Shown: positions 1-8,756, numbered from the stretch's first letter. The stretch is 41,403 nucleotides of DNA from Methanomassiliicoccaceae archaeon UBA404 (GCA_002498605.1 DAHY01000051.1:1-41403), one strand, 5' to 3'. Notes: generated from the sequence alone by a model not told the origin. Numbers and translations are program-made.

Positions 1-279
1 TATATTGATATGTATATTTTGATTCAAAATATATAGATTTTAGAAATTACTTTGATTGCACAAACGTATTTTTGCTTCTGGAGGTTATAAGTTCAGGGTG
101 TCAATGTGCATTTGACGAATACAAATTCGTTAAAAATATTCAAAAAAACCCTTTTTGGTATATTGTCTATATCTTCTATATAGACTCTAAATCAGATATA
201 TTGCTACGTATTGGGATATAGAGTAATTCGATGAGGTATATATGCAAACCAAGAATACTCATAACTAAGGTGTTAAATC
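1..279 (+). promoter_or_regulatory. Upstream region of the pst operon with palindromes and TATA box
   Basis: This stretch has no convincing gene. It is AT-rich and holds three inverted repeats. A 9-bp stem lies at 13-21/25-33 with a 3-base loop, a 6-bp stem at 115-120/125-130, and an 8-bp stem at 165-172/178-185 with a 5-base loop. A TATA-like element (gtatatatg) sits near 236-244. AAGGTG at 268-273 is a Shine-Dalgarno site for the TTG start at 280. The 165-185 palindrome is placed where an upstream operator could lie. The 115-130 hairpin, followed by A/T runs, could instead end transcription from the left. No phosphate-specific archaeal operator is recognised, so the regulatory role is inferred. 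Confidence 0.4.
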
Positions 280-1176
280 TTGGAAAGCAAAACAATGGTC
301 TGGGTTGTCTTCGCTCTGATGCTGAGCCTGGGCGCAGGATCTACAATCTGGGGAGATAACTCTTCGGATATCGAGAATGTTATCGTATCCGTAAACGGCG
401 TGGAGCCCACTGCCGAAAACATTTCCGACGGATCCTATGATTTATGCAGGGATCTTGCACTTGTGATTAATGAAAACAATTTAAAACCCGCTGCCGCAGA
501 TTTCATCAACTGGATTCTTAGTGAAGAAGGCCAGGAAATCGTCGGAGAAAGCGGTTTCGTATCCATCGATCCTGTTGAAAGGGTTGTATCCGCCACGTCC
601 GGCACGGTTACCATCACAGGTTCCACCACTGTACTGCCTTTGATGACGAAACTCGTGGAAATATACGAAAAATCAAACAATGTGACTGTGAACGTTATGG
701 GCGGCGGCTCCGGTAAAGGAGTCAACGATGTGAAAAACGGTAATGCGGATATAGGTATGCTTTCCAAAGATCTCAAAACCGATGACACTTCTCTCAACGT
801 TATTCCTATTGCCATTGACGGTGTTGTTATCATTGTTGATAAATCCGCCAACATAACAGATCTTTCCACGGACCAAATTGCAAAAATATTTGCCGGAGTT
901 TACACTAACTGGAACCAGATTTACAAAAACGACACGGGCACATACGGAAACGACATGGCCATAAACCCCATCGTAAGGGATATTATGTCCGGTACCCGCA
1001 ATACTCTCGACGCTATGGTTATGGATTTGCTCGATGAATGTTTTGACAATCTTACCTGCAAGTACATATCCGGAGGTTACCCTGTGATGGGATCCACCGG
1101 TTCTATGATTTCGTATGCCGGTAATACCAACGGAGCCATAGGATACATCAACATGTACGGTGCTAAAAACCTGTGA
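280..1176 (+). CDS. pstS: PstS-like phosphate-binding protein with permuted domain order
   Basis: Periplasmic-type substrate-binding protein for the phosphate ABC transporter encoded just downstream. Residues 6-25 form a hydrophobic signal-like segment without a lipobox cysteine. Residues about 34-97 (VNGVEPT at 38-44, then the FINWILSEEGQEIV region at 75-88) match what is normally the C-terminal end of PstS. Residues about 108-298 match what is normally the N-terminal part: GSTTVLPL at 114-121, the GGGSGKG phosphate loop at 141-147, and an SGTR motif. The protein ends at the GYINMYG strand, where a standard PstS would continue with VNGVEPT. Total size (298 aa) suits one complete binding protein. 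The TTG start is supported by AAGGTG six bases upstream. It is either a true circular permutant or a remnant of a tandem gene. Confidence 0.85.
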   Translation: MESKTMVWVVFALMLSLGAGSTIWGDNSSDIENVIVSVNGVEPTAENISDGSYDLCRDLALVINENNLKPAAADFINWILSEEGQEIVGESGFVSIDPVERVVSATSGTVTITGSTTVLPLMTKLVEIYEKSNNVTVNVMGGGSGKGVNDVKNGNADIGMLSKDLKTDDTSLNVIPIAIDGVVIIVDKSANITDLSTDQIAKIFAGVYTNWNQIYKNDTGTYGNDMAINPIVRDIMSGTRNTLDAMVMDLLDECFDNLTCKYISGGYPVMGSTGSMISYAGNTNGAIGYINMYGAKNL

Positions 1177-1259
1177 TGCATGTCAGACTGACCGTTTAAT
1201 AAATCGGGGAATCAAACGGTCGATGTAACAGAACACATTGTTTCCGCAGAGGTACTGCA

Positions 1260-3344
1260 ATGGTTTCGGGTAAGGCAACTGAGAAATCGATCGGAGGAAA
1301 TTCTGACGAATCGGGTGGTAAAAAATTCGATTTCGGAAAGAAAAGGCGAAGCCGTCTGATTGATCCGGATTTTGTACCCAGATTGGTTCTGACGGCATTG
1401 GCGTTATCCGCGGTTCTGATTATATTTTTCATTATAATATATATCGTGGGGGAAAGTCTTCCCGCTTTCAAAGAAATCGGTCTTTGGAATTTTTTAACCG
1501 GGGATATATGGTATTTTAACCCGAATTATCCGGCCGACGATCCGGACCCGGGAAGGTTCGGTGCCAAACCGCTGATTCTGGGAACCATACTTGTTACCGC
1601 GGGTTCCGTGCTGATAGCCGTTCCGGCGGGAGTGGGAGCGGCGATATACATATCTGAAATAGCGACCGAAAAGGCCAGAAATATATTGAAACCCGTAATT
1701 GAAATATTTGCGGGCATTCCCAGTGTTGTTTACGGATTTTTCGGAATGGCAGTTCTCGGCCCCATGTTTGTAAGACTGTTACCCGGTCTGTTTCAATATC
1801 CTTCTTCCTGGTTTCTCGGTTCGGTGATATTGGGAATAATGGCGTTACCCACCGTAATATCCGTCACCGAGGATGCATTGCGTGCGGTACCCCGTTCTTA
1901 TCGTCATGCCTCTCTTGCCATGGGTGCCACGGATTGGGAGACAATCAGAAAAGTTGTGCTCCCCGCTGCATCATCCGGAATTATAACGGCTTCAATTCTG
2001 GGCATCGGAAGAGCCATGGGAGAAACCATGGCGGTTGTGATGGTAACGGGATCGTCCCCCATCATCCCGGAACCGCTCTATAACATATTTTCTAATATTA
2101 CCACATTGACGGCGGCCATCGTCAATCATATGCCGGAAGTTGCCCGCGACGGTATTCAATACTCTTCGTTGTTTGCGCTTGCTCTGATACTGCTTGTGTC
2201 GGTTTTGATTGTGAATCTGACCGCTAATGCCGTAGGAAAGCGCACAAAAAGAAAAATGGGCATCGGCAAAAAATCCAAACGTTTTCCGAATCTGTCCGAA
2301 AAGATTGAGGTGTTTTCCGATAACAGATTGTTTAACGCGATAAAGATGCAAAGGTCTCGGATGTTTTCGTTATTCTGGATTATTTTGATATTCACGTTTG
2401 TTACTTTGATGTCCACATTGATGGTGTCCGATCTGTTTTCGATAGTCATCGGACTTTCTGCCACTTCGGTGTACATAGCCGCAACCGTATTCGTGAACAG
2501 TCTGAATTCCACGGACAGGCAGGTCCTGGCGTATGGCGGTCTTAAACTTGTTATCGTTTTGATTCTTGTTGTATTGGGGGTAATAATCGGAGACATTGTT
2601 GTCAAAGGTCTGCCCGCAATCTCTTTCGAATTCATATTTGACTCTCCTTCGGACAGCGGGGTTTCCGGAGGAATCTGGCCGGCCATCGTGGGTACGGTTC
2701 AGTTGGTCGGCCTGTCGTCATTGATAGCCTTCCCGGTGGGAATGGGGGCCGGAATCTATCTTGCATTGTATGCCCGCGAAGGAAGATTCACAAATATTGT
2801 ACGTCAGGCCGTTGACGCGCTGAACGGTACCCCGTCAATAGTTTTCGGTCTGTTCGGAATGTCTGTGTTTGTACTGGCTTTCGGTTGGGGACCTTCTTTG
2901 ATTGCCGGTTCTTTTACTTTGGCGCTGATGGTTTTACCTGTTATAATCAAAACCACCGAAGAGGCAATTTCTTCCGTGCCCGTGAATCTTATGCAGGCTT
3001 CGATGGCGATGGGTTCCAGCAAATGGCAGGCCATTTACAAAGTAGTCCTTCCCGCGGCGGCCGGAGGCGTGATAACGGGATTGATTCTGAGTCTCGGACG
3101 GACGGCGGGAGAAACCGCTCCGATTATGTTTACCGCCACCGTGGCATTCAGCTCCGCGGCCTCAATGTCTTTATTCGAACCCGTGATGTCTCTGTCGTAC
3201 CACTTGTATAATCTGGCGATGGAAGTGCCGCAGGCAATGGAAAACACGTACGGAACCGCTTTGGTTCTGTTGGTTATGGTGCTGTCAATGTTCCTGTTGG
3301 CTTCACTGGTAAGAAATCATTATTCAAAGCATAACAGATGGTGA
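1260..3344 (+). CDS. pstCA: PstC-PstA fusion, phosphate ABC transporter permease
   Basis: One 694-residue polypeptide carries both permease halves of the phosphate importer. Residues about 35-330 are PstC-like, and their cytoplasmic coupling loop contains VPRSYRHASLAMGAT followed by a VVLPAA segment. Residues about 355-694 are PstA-like, with the equivalent loop VPVNLMQASMAMGSS and a second VVLPAA. A basic linker near residues 325-345 joins them. Most bacteria and archaea encode two separate proteins of about 280-330 aa, so the length is explained by fusion. AGAGGT at 1248-1253 precedes the ATG. The gene sits between the binding protein and PstB, with only six bases before pstB, so the three are almost certainly co-transcribed. 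Confidence 0.95.
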   Translation: MVSGKATEKSIGGNSDESGGKKFDFGKKRRSRLIDPDFVPRLVLTALALSAVLIIFFIIIYIVGESLPAFKEIGLWNFLTGDIWYFNPNYPADDPDPGRFGAKPLILGTILVTAGSVLIAVPAGVGAAIYISEIATEKARNILKPVIEIFAGIPSVVYGFFGMAVLGPMFVRLLPGLFQYPSSWFLGSVILGIMALPTVISVTEDALRAVPRSYRHASLAMGATDWETIRKVVLPAASSGIITASILGIGRAMGETMAVVMVTGSSPIIPEPLYNIFSNITTLTAAIVNHMPEVARDGIQYSSLFALALILLVSVLIVNLTANAVGKRTKRKMGIGKKSKRFPNLSEKIEVFSDNRLFNAIKMQRSRMFSLFWIILIFTFVTLMSTLMVSDLFSIVIGLSATSVYIAATVFVNSLNSTDRQVLAYGGLKLVIVLILVVLGVIIGDIVVKGLPAISFEFIFDSPSDSGVSGGIWPAIVGTVQLVGLSSLIAFPVGMGAGIYLALYAREGRFTNIVRQAVDALNGTPSIVFGLFGMSVFVLAFGWGPSLIAGSFTLALMVLPVIIKTTEEAISSVPVNLMQASMAMGSSKWQAIYKVVLPAAAGGVITGLILSLGRTAGETAPIMFTATVAFSSAASMSLFEPVMSLSYHLYNLAMEVPQAMENTYGTALVLLVMVLSMFLLASLVRNHYSKHNRW

Positions 3345-3350
3345 ATTGAA

Positions 3351-4115
3351 ATGAAAAAAATCGATTTGGCGATAAGCGTGAGAAACCTGAATCTTTGGTA
3401 TGGGGAGAAACAGGCTTTGTTCGACATCAACATGCCTATCGTCAGAAATAAAATAACCGCGCTTATAGGACCTTCCGGATGCGGAAAGTCCACTTTGCTG
3501 AAAACACTTAATCGGATGAACGATCTGGTTGACGGAACCAGAGTTGAGGGGTTTGTCGAATTCGACGGTAAAAACATATACGCTCCCGATGCGGACGTTT
3601 TGGAAATCCGGTCCAGAATCGGAATGATATTTCAAAGTCCGAATCCTTTCCCTATGACGATAAGGGACAATATTACCTACGGACCTAAAATACACGGCGT
3701 GAAAAATAAATCCGATTTGGATTACATCGTTGAAGATTCCCTAAGAAAAGCGGCTTTGTGGGATGACGTGAAAGACCGATTGGATACTTACGCAATGGCA
3801 ATGTCCGGGGGTCAGCAACAGAGACTCTGCATCGCACGTGCTCTTTCGATAAATCCCGATGTTCTCCTGATGGATGAACCAACTTCGGCTCTGGATCCCA
3901 TTGCGACAAAAAAGATAGAAGAACTGGCGGTGGAACTTGCCGAGCATTACACTGTGGCGATGGTCACCCACAATATGCAACAGGCCATGAGAGTCGCCGA
4001 TTACACCGGGTTCATGTATCTCGGCAAATTGGAAGAGTTCGGAGAAACCGCTCAGATTTTCAACGATCCTCACAACAAACTAACCCGGGAATATATTACC
4101 GGCAGTTTCAGCTGA
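3351..4115 (+). CDS. pstB: Phosphate ABC transporter ATP-binding protein PstB
   Basis: ATPase that powers phosphate import through the PstC-PstA permease. It is 254 aa, typical for PstB. Visible motifs are Walker A GPSGCGKS, a Q-loop (FQSPNPFPMTI) characteristic of PstB, the ABC signature MSGGQQQRLCIARAL, Walker B VLLMDEP, and the switch histidine in VTHNMQQA. The gene follows the permease fusion with a six-base gap. No phoU gene follows; the next gene is on the opposite strand. Regulation of the operon by a PhoU-type protein would therefore have to come from elsewhere in the genome. Confidence 0.97.
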   Translation: MKKIDLAISVRNLNLWYGEKQALFDINMPIVRNKITALIGPSGCGKSTLLKTLNRMNDLVDGTRVEGFVEFDGKNIYAPDADVLEIRSRIGMIFQSPNPFPMTIRDNITYGPKIHGVKNKSDLDYIVEDSLRKAALWDDVKDRLDTYAMAMSGGQQQRLCIARALSINPDVLLMDEPTSALDPIATKKIEELAVELAEHYTVAMVTHNMQQAMRVADYTGFMYLGKLEEFGETAQIFNDPHNKLTREYITGSFS

Positions 4116-4164
4116 GCTGTCTTAACGCATTATCGCTACGGGGCAAATCAAAATATTGCCGACG

Positions 4165-4737
4165 TTATGAAGTAAAGGCCTGTTTTGACGTAAAGAGCAG
4201 ATAGGTTACGATTAACCCTATGGGGGCCAGCAATAAACCGTCGGACATCAGGAACAGTATAAGTGAACCTATGGCGCACAACAATACCGCCACCATGTGG
4301 TATTTCTTCATTATGGACAGTATAAGACTTCCCAATACCAACAGGGATGAAACGGCAAAAATCACACCGGATCTGTATATCAAACCGGCGGATGCGACAA
4401 GTTCATCGTACATTTCGGTTCCCAGGGATGCCATCATATCGGGATTCTGAGAAATTGCATCTATAAATGTGTCGATGAATATTCCGAAAAAGGCCATGAA
4501 CAATCCTAATAATAAATATACAACCGATAAAATTTTGACAAATTTCAAACGTCTTTCTGCCTGAAATACGACGGCATTCTGATAGTATCCGTTGAAGGTG
4601 GGGGGAACGTATCCCGGACGGTTTGTATATGTTGAATCAACCCCTTCGATGGGGTTTCCGCATTCCTGACAGAATGCCGAATCAGGTTGGGCAGGCGCTC
4701 CGCAACGGGTACAAAACTTACCTGTCTTGTCGGTCAT
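4165..4737 (-). CDS. Zinc-ribbon membrane protein of unknown function
   Basis: A 190-residue protein with an N-terminal double-CxxC zinc ribbon (FCTRCGAP and FCQECGNP, residues about 8-28), a short Pro/Tyr-rich linker, and then hydrophobic segments near residues 68-92, 118-140 and 147-185, which give about four membrane passes. Proteins of this layout are common in Thermoplasmata, but I know of no defined function. A second protein of the same general build lies at 22920-23486. The gene is divergent from the ribosomal cluster and convergent with pstB. The ATG at 4737 has no clear Shine-Dalgarno site. Confidence 0.75.
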   Translation of the reverse strand: MTDKTGKFCTRCGAPAQPDSAFCQECGNPIEGVDSTYTNRPGYVPPTFNGYYQNAVVFQAERRLKFVKILSVVYLLLGLFMAFFGIFIDTFIDAISQNPDMMASLGTEMYDELVASAGLIYRSGVIFAVSSLLVLGSLILSIMKKYHMVAVLLCAIGSLILFLMSDGLLLAPIGLIVTYLLFTSKQAFTS

Positions 4738-4940
4738 GACGATTAATACAAGAGCTTTGATTAATACCTTCCCGATATCGATTCGGGATACAAACAGTTA
4801 ATATACCCCTATGTAATCGGTGTTTCTACGGATATCGCTCATGCATATGGGTGCCGTGGCGGATGTTTCGTCCGCAGTTCGTACGGGAGCCGTCGGCTGA
4901 ACGTGCGAAATTGGAGCATTTTTTATTTTACTAGCAATGC

Positions 4941-4949
4941 TTTTATACA
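4941..4949 (+). promoter_or_regulatory. TATA box of the ribosomal protein cluster
   Basis: The AT-rich element ttttataca lies in the 270-base divergent region between the zinc-ribbon gene (minus strand) and rps19e. Its spacing to the start codon at 5008 would leave a leader of roughly 35 bases. AGAGG at 4996-5000 is the Shine-Dalgarno site. No other feature is evident between 4738 and 5007. Confidence 0.5.
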
Positions 4950-5007
4950 ATACTACACTACCAGTGCCTATTATCCGAGTAATGTCGGATACTACAGAGG
5001 TACAAGC

Positions 5008-5436
5008 ATGGTAACTGTCTATGACGTCCCTGCCGAAAAGCTCATACTTAAAGCAGCCGAAAAACTCAAGGGAAACGAAAACATTGTTCCCCCTGAGTGG
5101 GCCGAATATGTGAGAACAGGCAGGCACACCGAGAAGGCTCCCGTACAGGATGATTGGTGGTTCACAAGATCCGCATCCATCCTCAGGAAGCTGTATATCA
5201 AAGGACCTATGGGAACATCCCGTCTAGCCGCCGAATACGGCGGTTACGCCGACAGGGGTGCCAAACCCAACAGGGCCGTAAAAGGAAGCCGCAATATTGT
5301 AAGAAAATGTATGATTCAGCTTGAGGCCGCAGGCCTGCTGGTATCCAAAGAGAAACAGGGCAGGGCAATATCTCCTGCCGGACAGTCTCTTCTCGATAAC
5401 GCGGCTAAAGAGGTCTATGACGAAATGAACGCATGA
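5008..5436 (+). CDS. rps19e: 30S ribosomal protein S19e
   Basis: Small-subunit ribosomal protein found in archaea and eukaryotes, needed for late 30S maturation. The 142-residue protein shows the family's conserved stretches: VPAEKLI near the start, PPEWAEYVRTGRHTE, WWFTRSASILRKLY, and YGGYADRGAKPN followed by the basic KGSRNIVRKC helix. The reading frame is open back to 4903, but homologous sequence starts at the ATG at 5008, which has AGAGG eight bases upstream. It is the first gene of a tight cluster (S19e, PDCD5-like, L39e, L31e, aIF6) whose order is widely conserved in archaea. Confidence 0.97.
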   Translation: MVTVYDVPAEKLILKAAEKLKGNENIVPPEWAEYVRTGRHTEKAPVQDDWWFTRSASILRKLYIKGPMGTSRLAAEYGGYADRGAKPNRAVKGSRNIVRKCMIQLEAAGLLVSKEKQGRAISPAGQSLLDNAAKEVYDEMNA

Positions 5437-5450
5437 GGAGTTGAGCAAAA

Positions 5451-5801
5451 ATGGATGATCCTGAACTTGAAGCATTGAGACAAAGAAGAATGGCCGAACT
5501 GCAACAGCAGCAGGCCGGCGCACAGCAGCAACAGATTGCCCAGCAGCAGGCCGAAGAGCAGAGGGCCCGCATCGAAGAGCAGAGGCAAGCGATTCTCAGG
5601 CAGATACTCACTCCGGAAGCCCGTGACAGGTTGGCTAACGTAAAACTCGCAGATCCCGCTCATGCGGAATCCGTTGAAACGCAGCTCATACAGCTTGCAC
5701 AGTCCGGAAGGTTGCAGAAGGTCATCACAGATGAGATGCTCAGAGAACTTCTCATGAAAGTAGCCCCCAAAAGAAGAGAAATCAATATCGAGAGGAGATA
5801 A
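5451..5801 (+). CDS. PDCD5-family DNA-binding protein
   Basis: A 116-residue member of the archaeal/eukaryotic PDCD5 (TFAR19) family, a small three-helix-bundle protein reported to bind DNA in archaea. The N-terminal half is a Gln- and Ala-rich helix (residues about 5-47). The core ILRQILTPEARDRLANVKL and the C-terminal LLMKVAPKRREI are typical of the family. Its place between S19e and L39e is the conserved one, which suggests a translation-linked role that is still undefined. GGAG at 5437-5440 precedes the ATG. Confidence 0.93.
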   Translation: MDDPELEALRQRRMAELQQQQAGAQQQQIAQQQAEEQRARIEEQRQAILRQILTPEARDRLANVKLADPAHAESVETQLIQLAQSGRLQKVITDEMLRELLMKVAPKRREINIERR

Positions 5802-5803
5802 GA

Positions 5804-5959
5804 ATGTCAAGTACAAAACCGCCTGCAATGAAAGGCAGGCTTAACAAAAAGGTCAAACAGAACCGCCGGGTACCGGCATGGGTTATGATGAGGACCAACA
5901 GACAATTCCTCCGCCACCCCAAGAGGAGATCGTGGCGCATGGGAAAACTTAAGGAGTGA
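5804..5959 (+). CDS. rpl39e: 50S ribosomal protein L39e
   Basis: A 51-residue, strongly basic protein that lines the ribosomal exit tunnel in archaea and eukaryotes. The translation begins MSSTKPPAMKGRLNKK and contains the family hallmark QNRRVPAWVMMRTNR followed by HPKRRSWR. Length equals that of other archaeal L39e proteins. AGAGGAG at 5791-5797 lies a good distance before the ATG. The gene starts two bases after the PDCD5-like stop codon, and its last codons contain the Shine-Dalgarno site of rpl31e. Confidence 0.97.
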   Translation: MSSTKPPAMKGRLNKKVKQNRRVPAWVMMRTNRQFLRHPKRRSWRMGKLKE

Positions 5960-5964
5960 TTTCA

Positions 5965-6228
5965 ATGGCTGATGATATCGAGAGAATCATAATAATTCCC
6001 CTCAGGGCAACGAAGAACGCACCTCGCACCAAGAGGGCCAAACGTGCCGTTAAAGAGGTCAAAGAACATATCATGAGACATATGAAAGTTGAGGAAAAGA
6101 ATGTCTGGTTGGACACTGCCCTCAATGAAAAGATATGGGAAAACGGTATACGCAACCCACCGTCAAAGATAGCCGTCAAGGCAATCAAGTTTGACGACGG
6201 ACTTGTAGAAGTAACCCTGGCTGAGTGA
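5965..6228 (+). CDS. rpl31e: 50S ribosomal protein L31e
   Basis: Large-subunit ribosomal protein near the tunnel exit, shared by archaea and eukaryotes. It is 87 aa. Conserved elements are IERIIIIPLR near the N-terminus, the RTKRAKRAVKEVKEHIMRHMK helix region, LNEKIWENGIRNPPSKI, and the acidic-hydrophobic end. The start is the ATG at 5965, because AAGGAG at 5951-5956, inside the end of rpl39e, is correctly spaced for it. The frame is open a little further upstream. aif6 follows within eight bases. Confidence 0.96.
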   Translation: MADDIERIIIIPLRATKNAPRTKRAKRAVKEVKEHIMRHMKVEEKNVWLDTALNEKIWENGIRNPPSKIAVKAIKFDDGLVEVTLAE

Positions 6229-6235
6229 TAACTTG

Positions 6236-6898
6236 ATGAGACTCTCCCGTTACGGAGGAAATTGCAATATAGGCGTTTACGCCGCGGCAGGAGAGAATCT
6301 GGCCATCGTCGCCGGGGATGCCGAACCGGATTTCGTAAGAGATCTGGAGACGGCCCTCGGCGTAAAAACCATTTTAACCACCGTTGCGGGGTCATTTGTC
6401 GTAGGTTCGCTGACGGCAATGAATTCCAACGGCATCGCCCTGTCCGGTCTCGCCGAAGAAGACGAGATAAAGCGCATAAGCGAGGTTTTTGACAACGTGT
6501 ACACCGTGCCCGGGCGTTATAACGCCGCGGGAAACAACATACTTGTCAACGACCGCGGAGCATTGATCAACCCGTTGTATTCCGACAATGCCGCAAAGGC
6601 TTTGGAAGATATTTTCGGAGTGGAATGCATCCGGTCATCGATTGCGGGATGCGACACCGTGGGTTCGGTCTGCGTTGTGACAAACAAAGGATGCGTCTGT
6701 CACATCGACGCCACCGACAAAGAACTGGAATTACTGGAAGATATTTTCAAAGTAAGGCCGGTCAAAACCACCGTAAACCACGGAGTGGATTTCCTTGCTT
6801 CCGGAATAATCGCCAACACAAAGGGAGCGCTGGTCGGCGACCAGACAATGCCTTTGGAAATGGGACGGATAGAAGAAGGGCTCGACCTTTACGATTAA
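6236..6898 (+). CDS. eif6: Translation initiation factor aIF6
   Basis: Anti-association factor that binds the 50S subunit and keeps it from joining 30S too early. The 220-residue protein starts MRLSRYGGNCNIGVYAAAGE and shows the repeated pentein pattern with GSLTAMNSNGIAL and GALVGDQTMPLEMGRIEEGL near the end, as in other archaeal aIF6 proteins. I chose the ATG at 6236; a TTG one codon earlier is possible. It ends the translation cluster. In many archaea genes for L18Ae and prefoldin alpha follow here, but instead a convergent gene overlaps its stop codon by four bases. Confidence 0.96.
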   Translation: MRLSRYGGNCNIGVYAAAGENLAIVAGDAEPDFVRDLETALGVKTILTTVAGSFVVGSLTAMNSNGIALSGLAEEDEIKRISEVFDNVYTVPGRYNAAGNNILVNDRGALINPLYSDNAAKALEDIFGVECIRSSIAGCDTVGSVCVVTNKGCVCHIDATDKELELLEDIFKVRPVKTTVNHGVDFLASGIIANTKGALVGDQTMPLEMGRIEEGLDLYD

Positions 6899-7539
6899 CG
6901 GTCGAATACCCAACATTCACTGTGTTCCGGCAATTCGTCGTAAGACAGATCGATTTCGTTTCCGACGTAATCCACGTTTTCCGCGGGTACCATTTGGAGG
7001 AAATCCTCCAACGGGAGTACCGCGATGCATAATCCGAAAACTCTGTAGTGCATCGGAACTATGACTTTCGGATCCACTTTATTTATGAAGGTTCTGACTT
7101 CGGGAAGCTCCATGGTGTAATTGGCACCGACCGGAACAAAAAGTATGTCCACGTTACGGATTTTGTCAATTACTTTGTCATCGGGTATCGCGCCCAAATC
7201 CCCGCAGTGACAAACACTTATGCCGTCCATCTCAAAACGGTATATTGTGTTCAAACCGCGTTTTGCACCCTGTTCTTCGTCATGAAAAGACGGAAATCCC
7301 TCTATTTCGAAGGGACCGCATTTGAATTTGCCTGTTTTTCCAAGATATTCTTTAAAATCTCCGCTGATTACCCGGGACGCACTGTGATCGTAATGGTCGT
7401 GCGTCATCAGCACGACTGAAGCGCTGGCAGGAGACGGAGCCTTTATTCCAATGGATTTGCCGTCGTGGGGATCTACCACGATGGTTCCGTCTTCGCATCC
7501 GAACTCGAAACATGAATGACCGTGCCATCTGATGAGCAT
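6895..7539 (-). CDS. Metallo-beta-lactamase-fold hydrolase (UlaG-like)
   Basis: A 214-residue member of the metallo-beta-lactamase superfamily, closest in look to the stand-alone UlaG-like metal-dependent hydrolases. The protein begins LIRWHGHSCFEF. The zinc motif HDHYDH lies at residues 47-52, a later ligand region is in CHCGDLGAIPD, and IVPMHYRVFG carries the last histidine. The substrate is unknown; members act on cyclic sugar phosphates, phosphoesters or nucleic acids. It converges on aif6 with a four-base overlap and diverges from the DUF373 gene. Confidence 0.82.
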   Translation of the reverse strand: MLIRWHGHSCFEFGCEDGTIVVDPHDGKSIGIKAPSPASASVVLMTHDHYDHSASRVISGDFKEYLGKTGKFKCGPFEIEGFPSFHDEEQGAKRGLNTIYRFEMDGISVCHCGDLGAIPDDKVIDKIRNVDILFVPVGANYTMELPEVRTFINKVDPKVIVPMHYRVFGLCIAVLPLEDFLQMVPAENVDYVGNEIDLSYDELPEHSECWVFDR

Positions 7540-7622
7540 AACGGATAAACAAACCTCCCTTGTATAATATTTTCTGGTGGCGCTATGGCAAAGTGTTTAT
7601 CAATCATATACAATTTCCAATC

Positions 7623-8756
7623 GTGAAAAAGACTTTAGTCCTCGTAGTTGACAGGGATGACGACTTCGGCACAAAAGGAGGAGTCGCAACACCCGTAATC
7701 GGCGTTGAAGACTGTTCTGTTGCAGCCGCGGCATTGGGCATTGCCGATCCCGAAGATTCCGATATCAACTCGGTTTATGCGGCAATAAACATTTACAAAG
7801 AGATGCTGAACGAAGGATCCAGAGTCGAAATCGCCATTCTGTGCGGGGATAAAAAAGTGGGCCATAAGTCCGATTCCGCGATTATAGAGGAATTGGAAGA
7901 AGTTATGAACGAAGTCAATCCGGACAGAATCATACTGGTGGGCGACGGAGCGGAAGACGAATACGTTTATCCGATCATTTCATCCAGAGTTCCCATAGAT
8001 TCCGTTAAAAAGGTTGTTGTGAAACAATCTCCCGGGCTAGAGGGAAACGTATATATTATTACAAAAATGCTTGAAGATCCCATCAAAAGGAAAAGATTCC
8101 TCACGCCGGTGGGCTGGATTCTTGTGCTGATAGCATTGGTGTATATTCTGCCGATGCTTTATTTCTACGGAATCAATGCACCCAATTTTTCAAGAATATC
8201 AGGGTCTCTGATGATTCTGATTATAGGTTCCGCCCTTCTGATTTACGGATACAGCGCACTATCCCAGATATCGAAACGCATATCCAAATGGCTTTTCGGA
8301 ATCAAATCGGGAAGCATAGTCGTTACATTTGTATTCATAGCAATCGCTCTTGTGGGTTCGGGCATTGTTTTGGGCGCCTTATCGGTTCAGAACACGTACG
8401 CACCGACGCTTTACCAGGTTTTCCTCAGATTCGGTGCCGCGGCATTCTGGCCGATCATATTCGGATTCCTGTTTGTCATGGTGGGAAGTTTCCTCAACGA
8501 ATACATCTCCAAAGGTTCCGTAAGACTGAGTTTCATAATCGGATCGATAAATCTCCTTGCCGTGGGCATGGTGCTTACGGGGGCTTTTGATCTGATGATG
8601 TATTATGTCGATATCGGACCTTCCGCCATTGCTCCCATAGCGGCCGAAATAGCCATCGGGATAGGATTGGCGCTTATCGCAACAGTGGTTCGAAGATTCT
8701 TAAAAATTCAAATATCCCATACAGAAACAGAGGCCAAAGAAGTTGGAATTCAATGA
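7623..8756 (+). CDS. DUF373 family membrane protein
   Basis: An archaeal membrane protein of unknown function in the DUF373 family. Residues 1-155 form a soluble domain beginning KKTLVLVVDRDDDFG with alternating strands and helices (GVEDCSVAAAALGIADPEDSD, IILVGDGAEDEYV). Residues about 165-365 hold six or more hydrophobic segments. The frame is open from 7560, but the family's conserved start coincides with the GTG at 7623. A TATA-like tttat at 7595-7599 lies about 27 bases upstream with no Shine-Dalgarno site, which suits a leaderless mRNA. Its 3' end overlaps mptE by 14 bases, so the two are probably co-expressed. Confidence 0.82.
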   Translation: MKKTLVLVVDRDDDFGTKGGVATPVIGVEDCSVAAAALGIADPEDSDINSVYAAINIYKEMLNEGSRVEIAILCGDKKVGHKSDSAIIEELEEVMNEVNPDRIILVGDGAEDEYVYPIISSRVPIDSVKKVVVKQSPGLEGNVYIITKMLEDPIKRKRFLTPVGWILVLIALVYILPMLYFYGINAPNFSRISGSLMILIIGSALLIYGYSALSQISKRISKWLFGIKSGSIVVTFVFIAIALVGSGIVLGALSVQNTYAPTLYQVFLRFGAAAFWPIIFGFLFVMVGSFLNEYISKGSVRLSFIIGSINLLAVGMVLTGAFDLMMYYVDIGPSAIAPIAAEIAIGIGLALIATVVRRFLKIQISHTETEAKEVGIQ

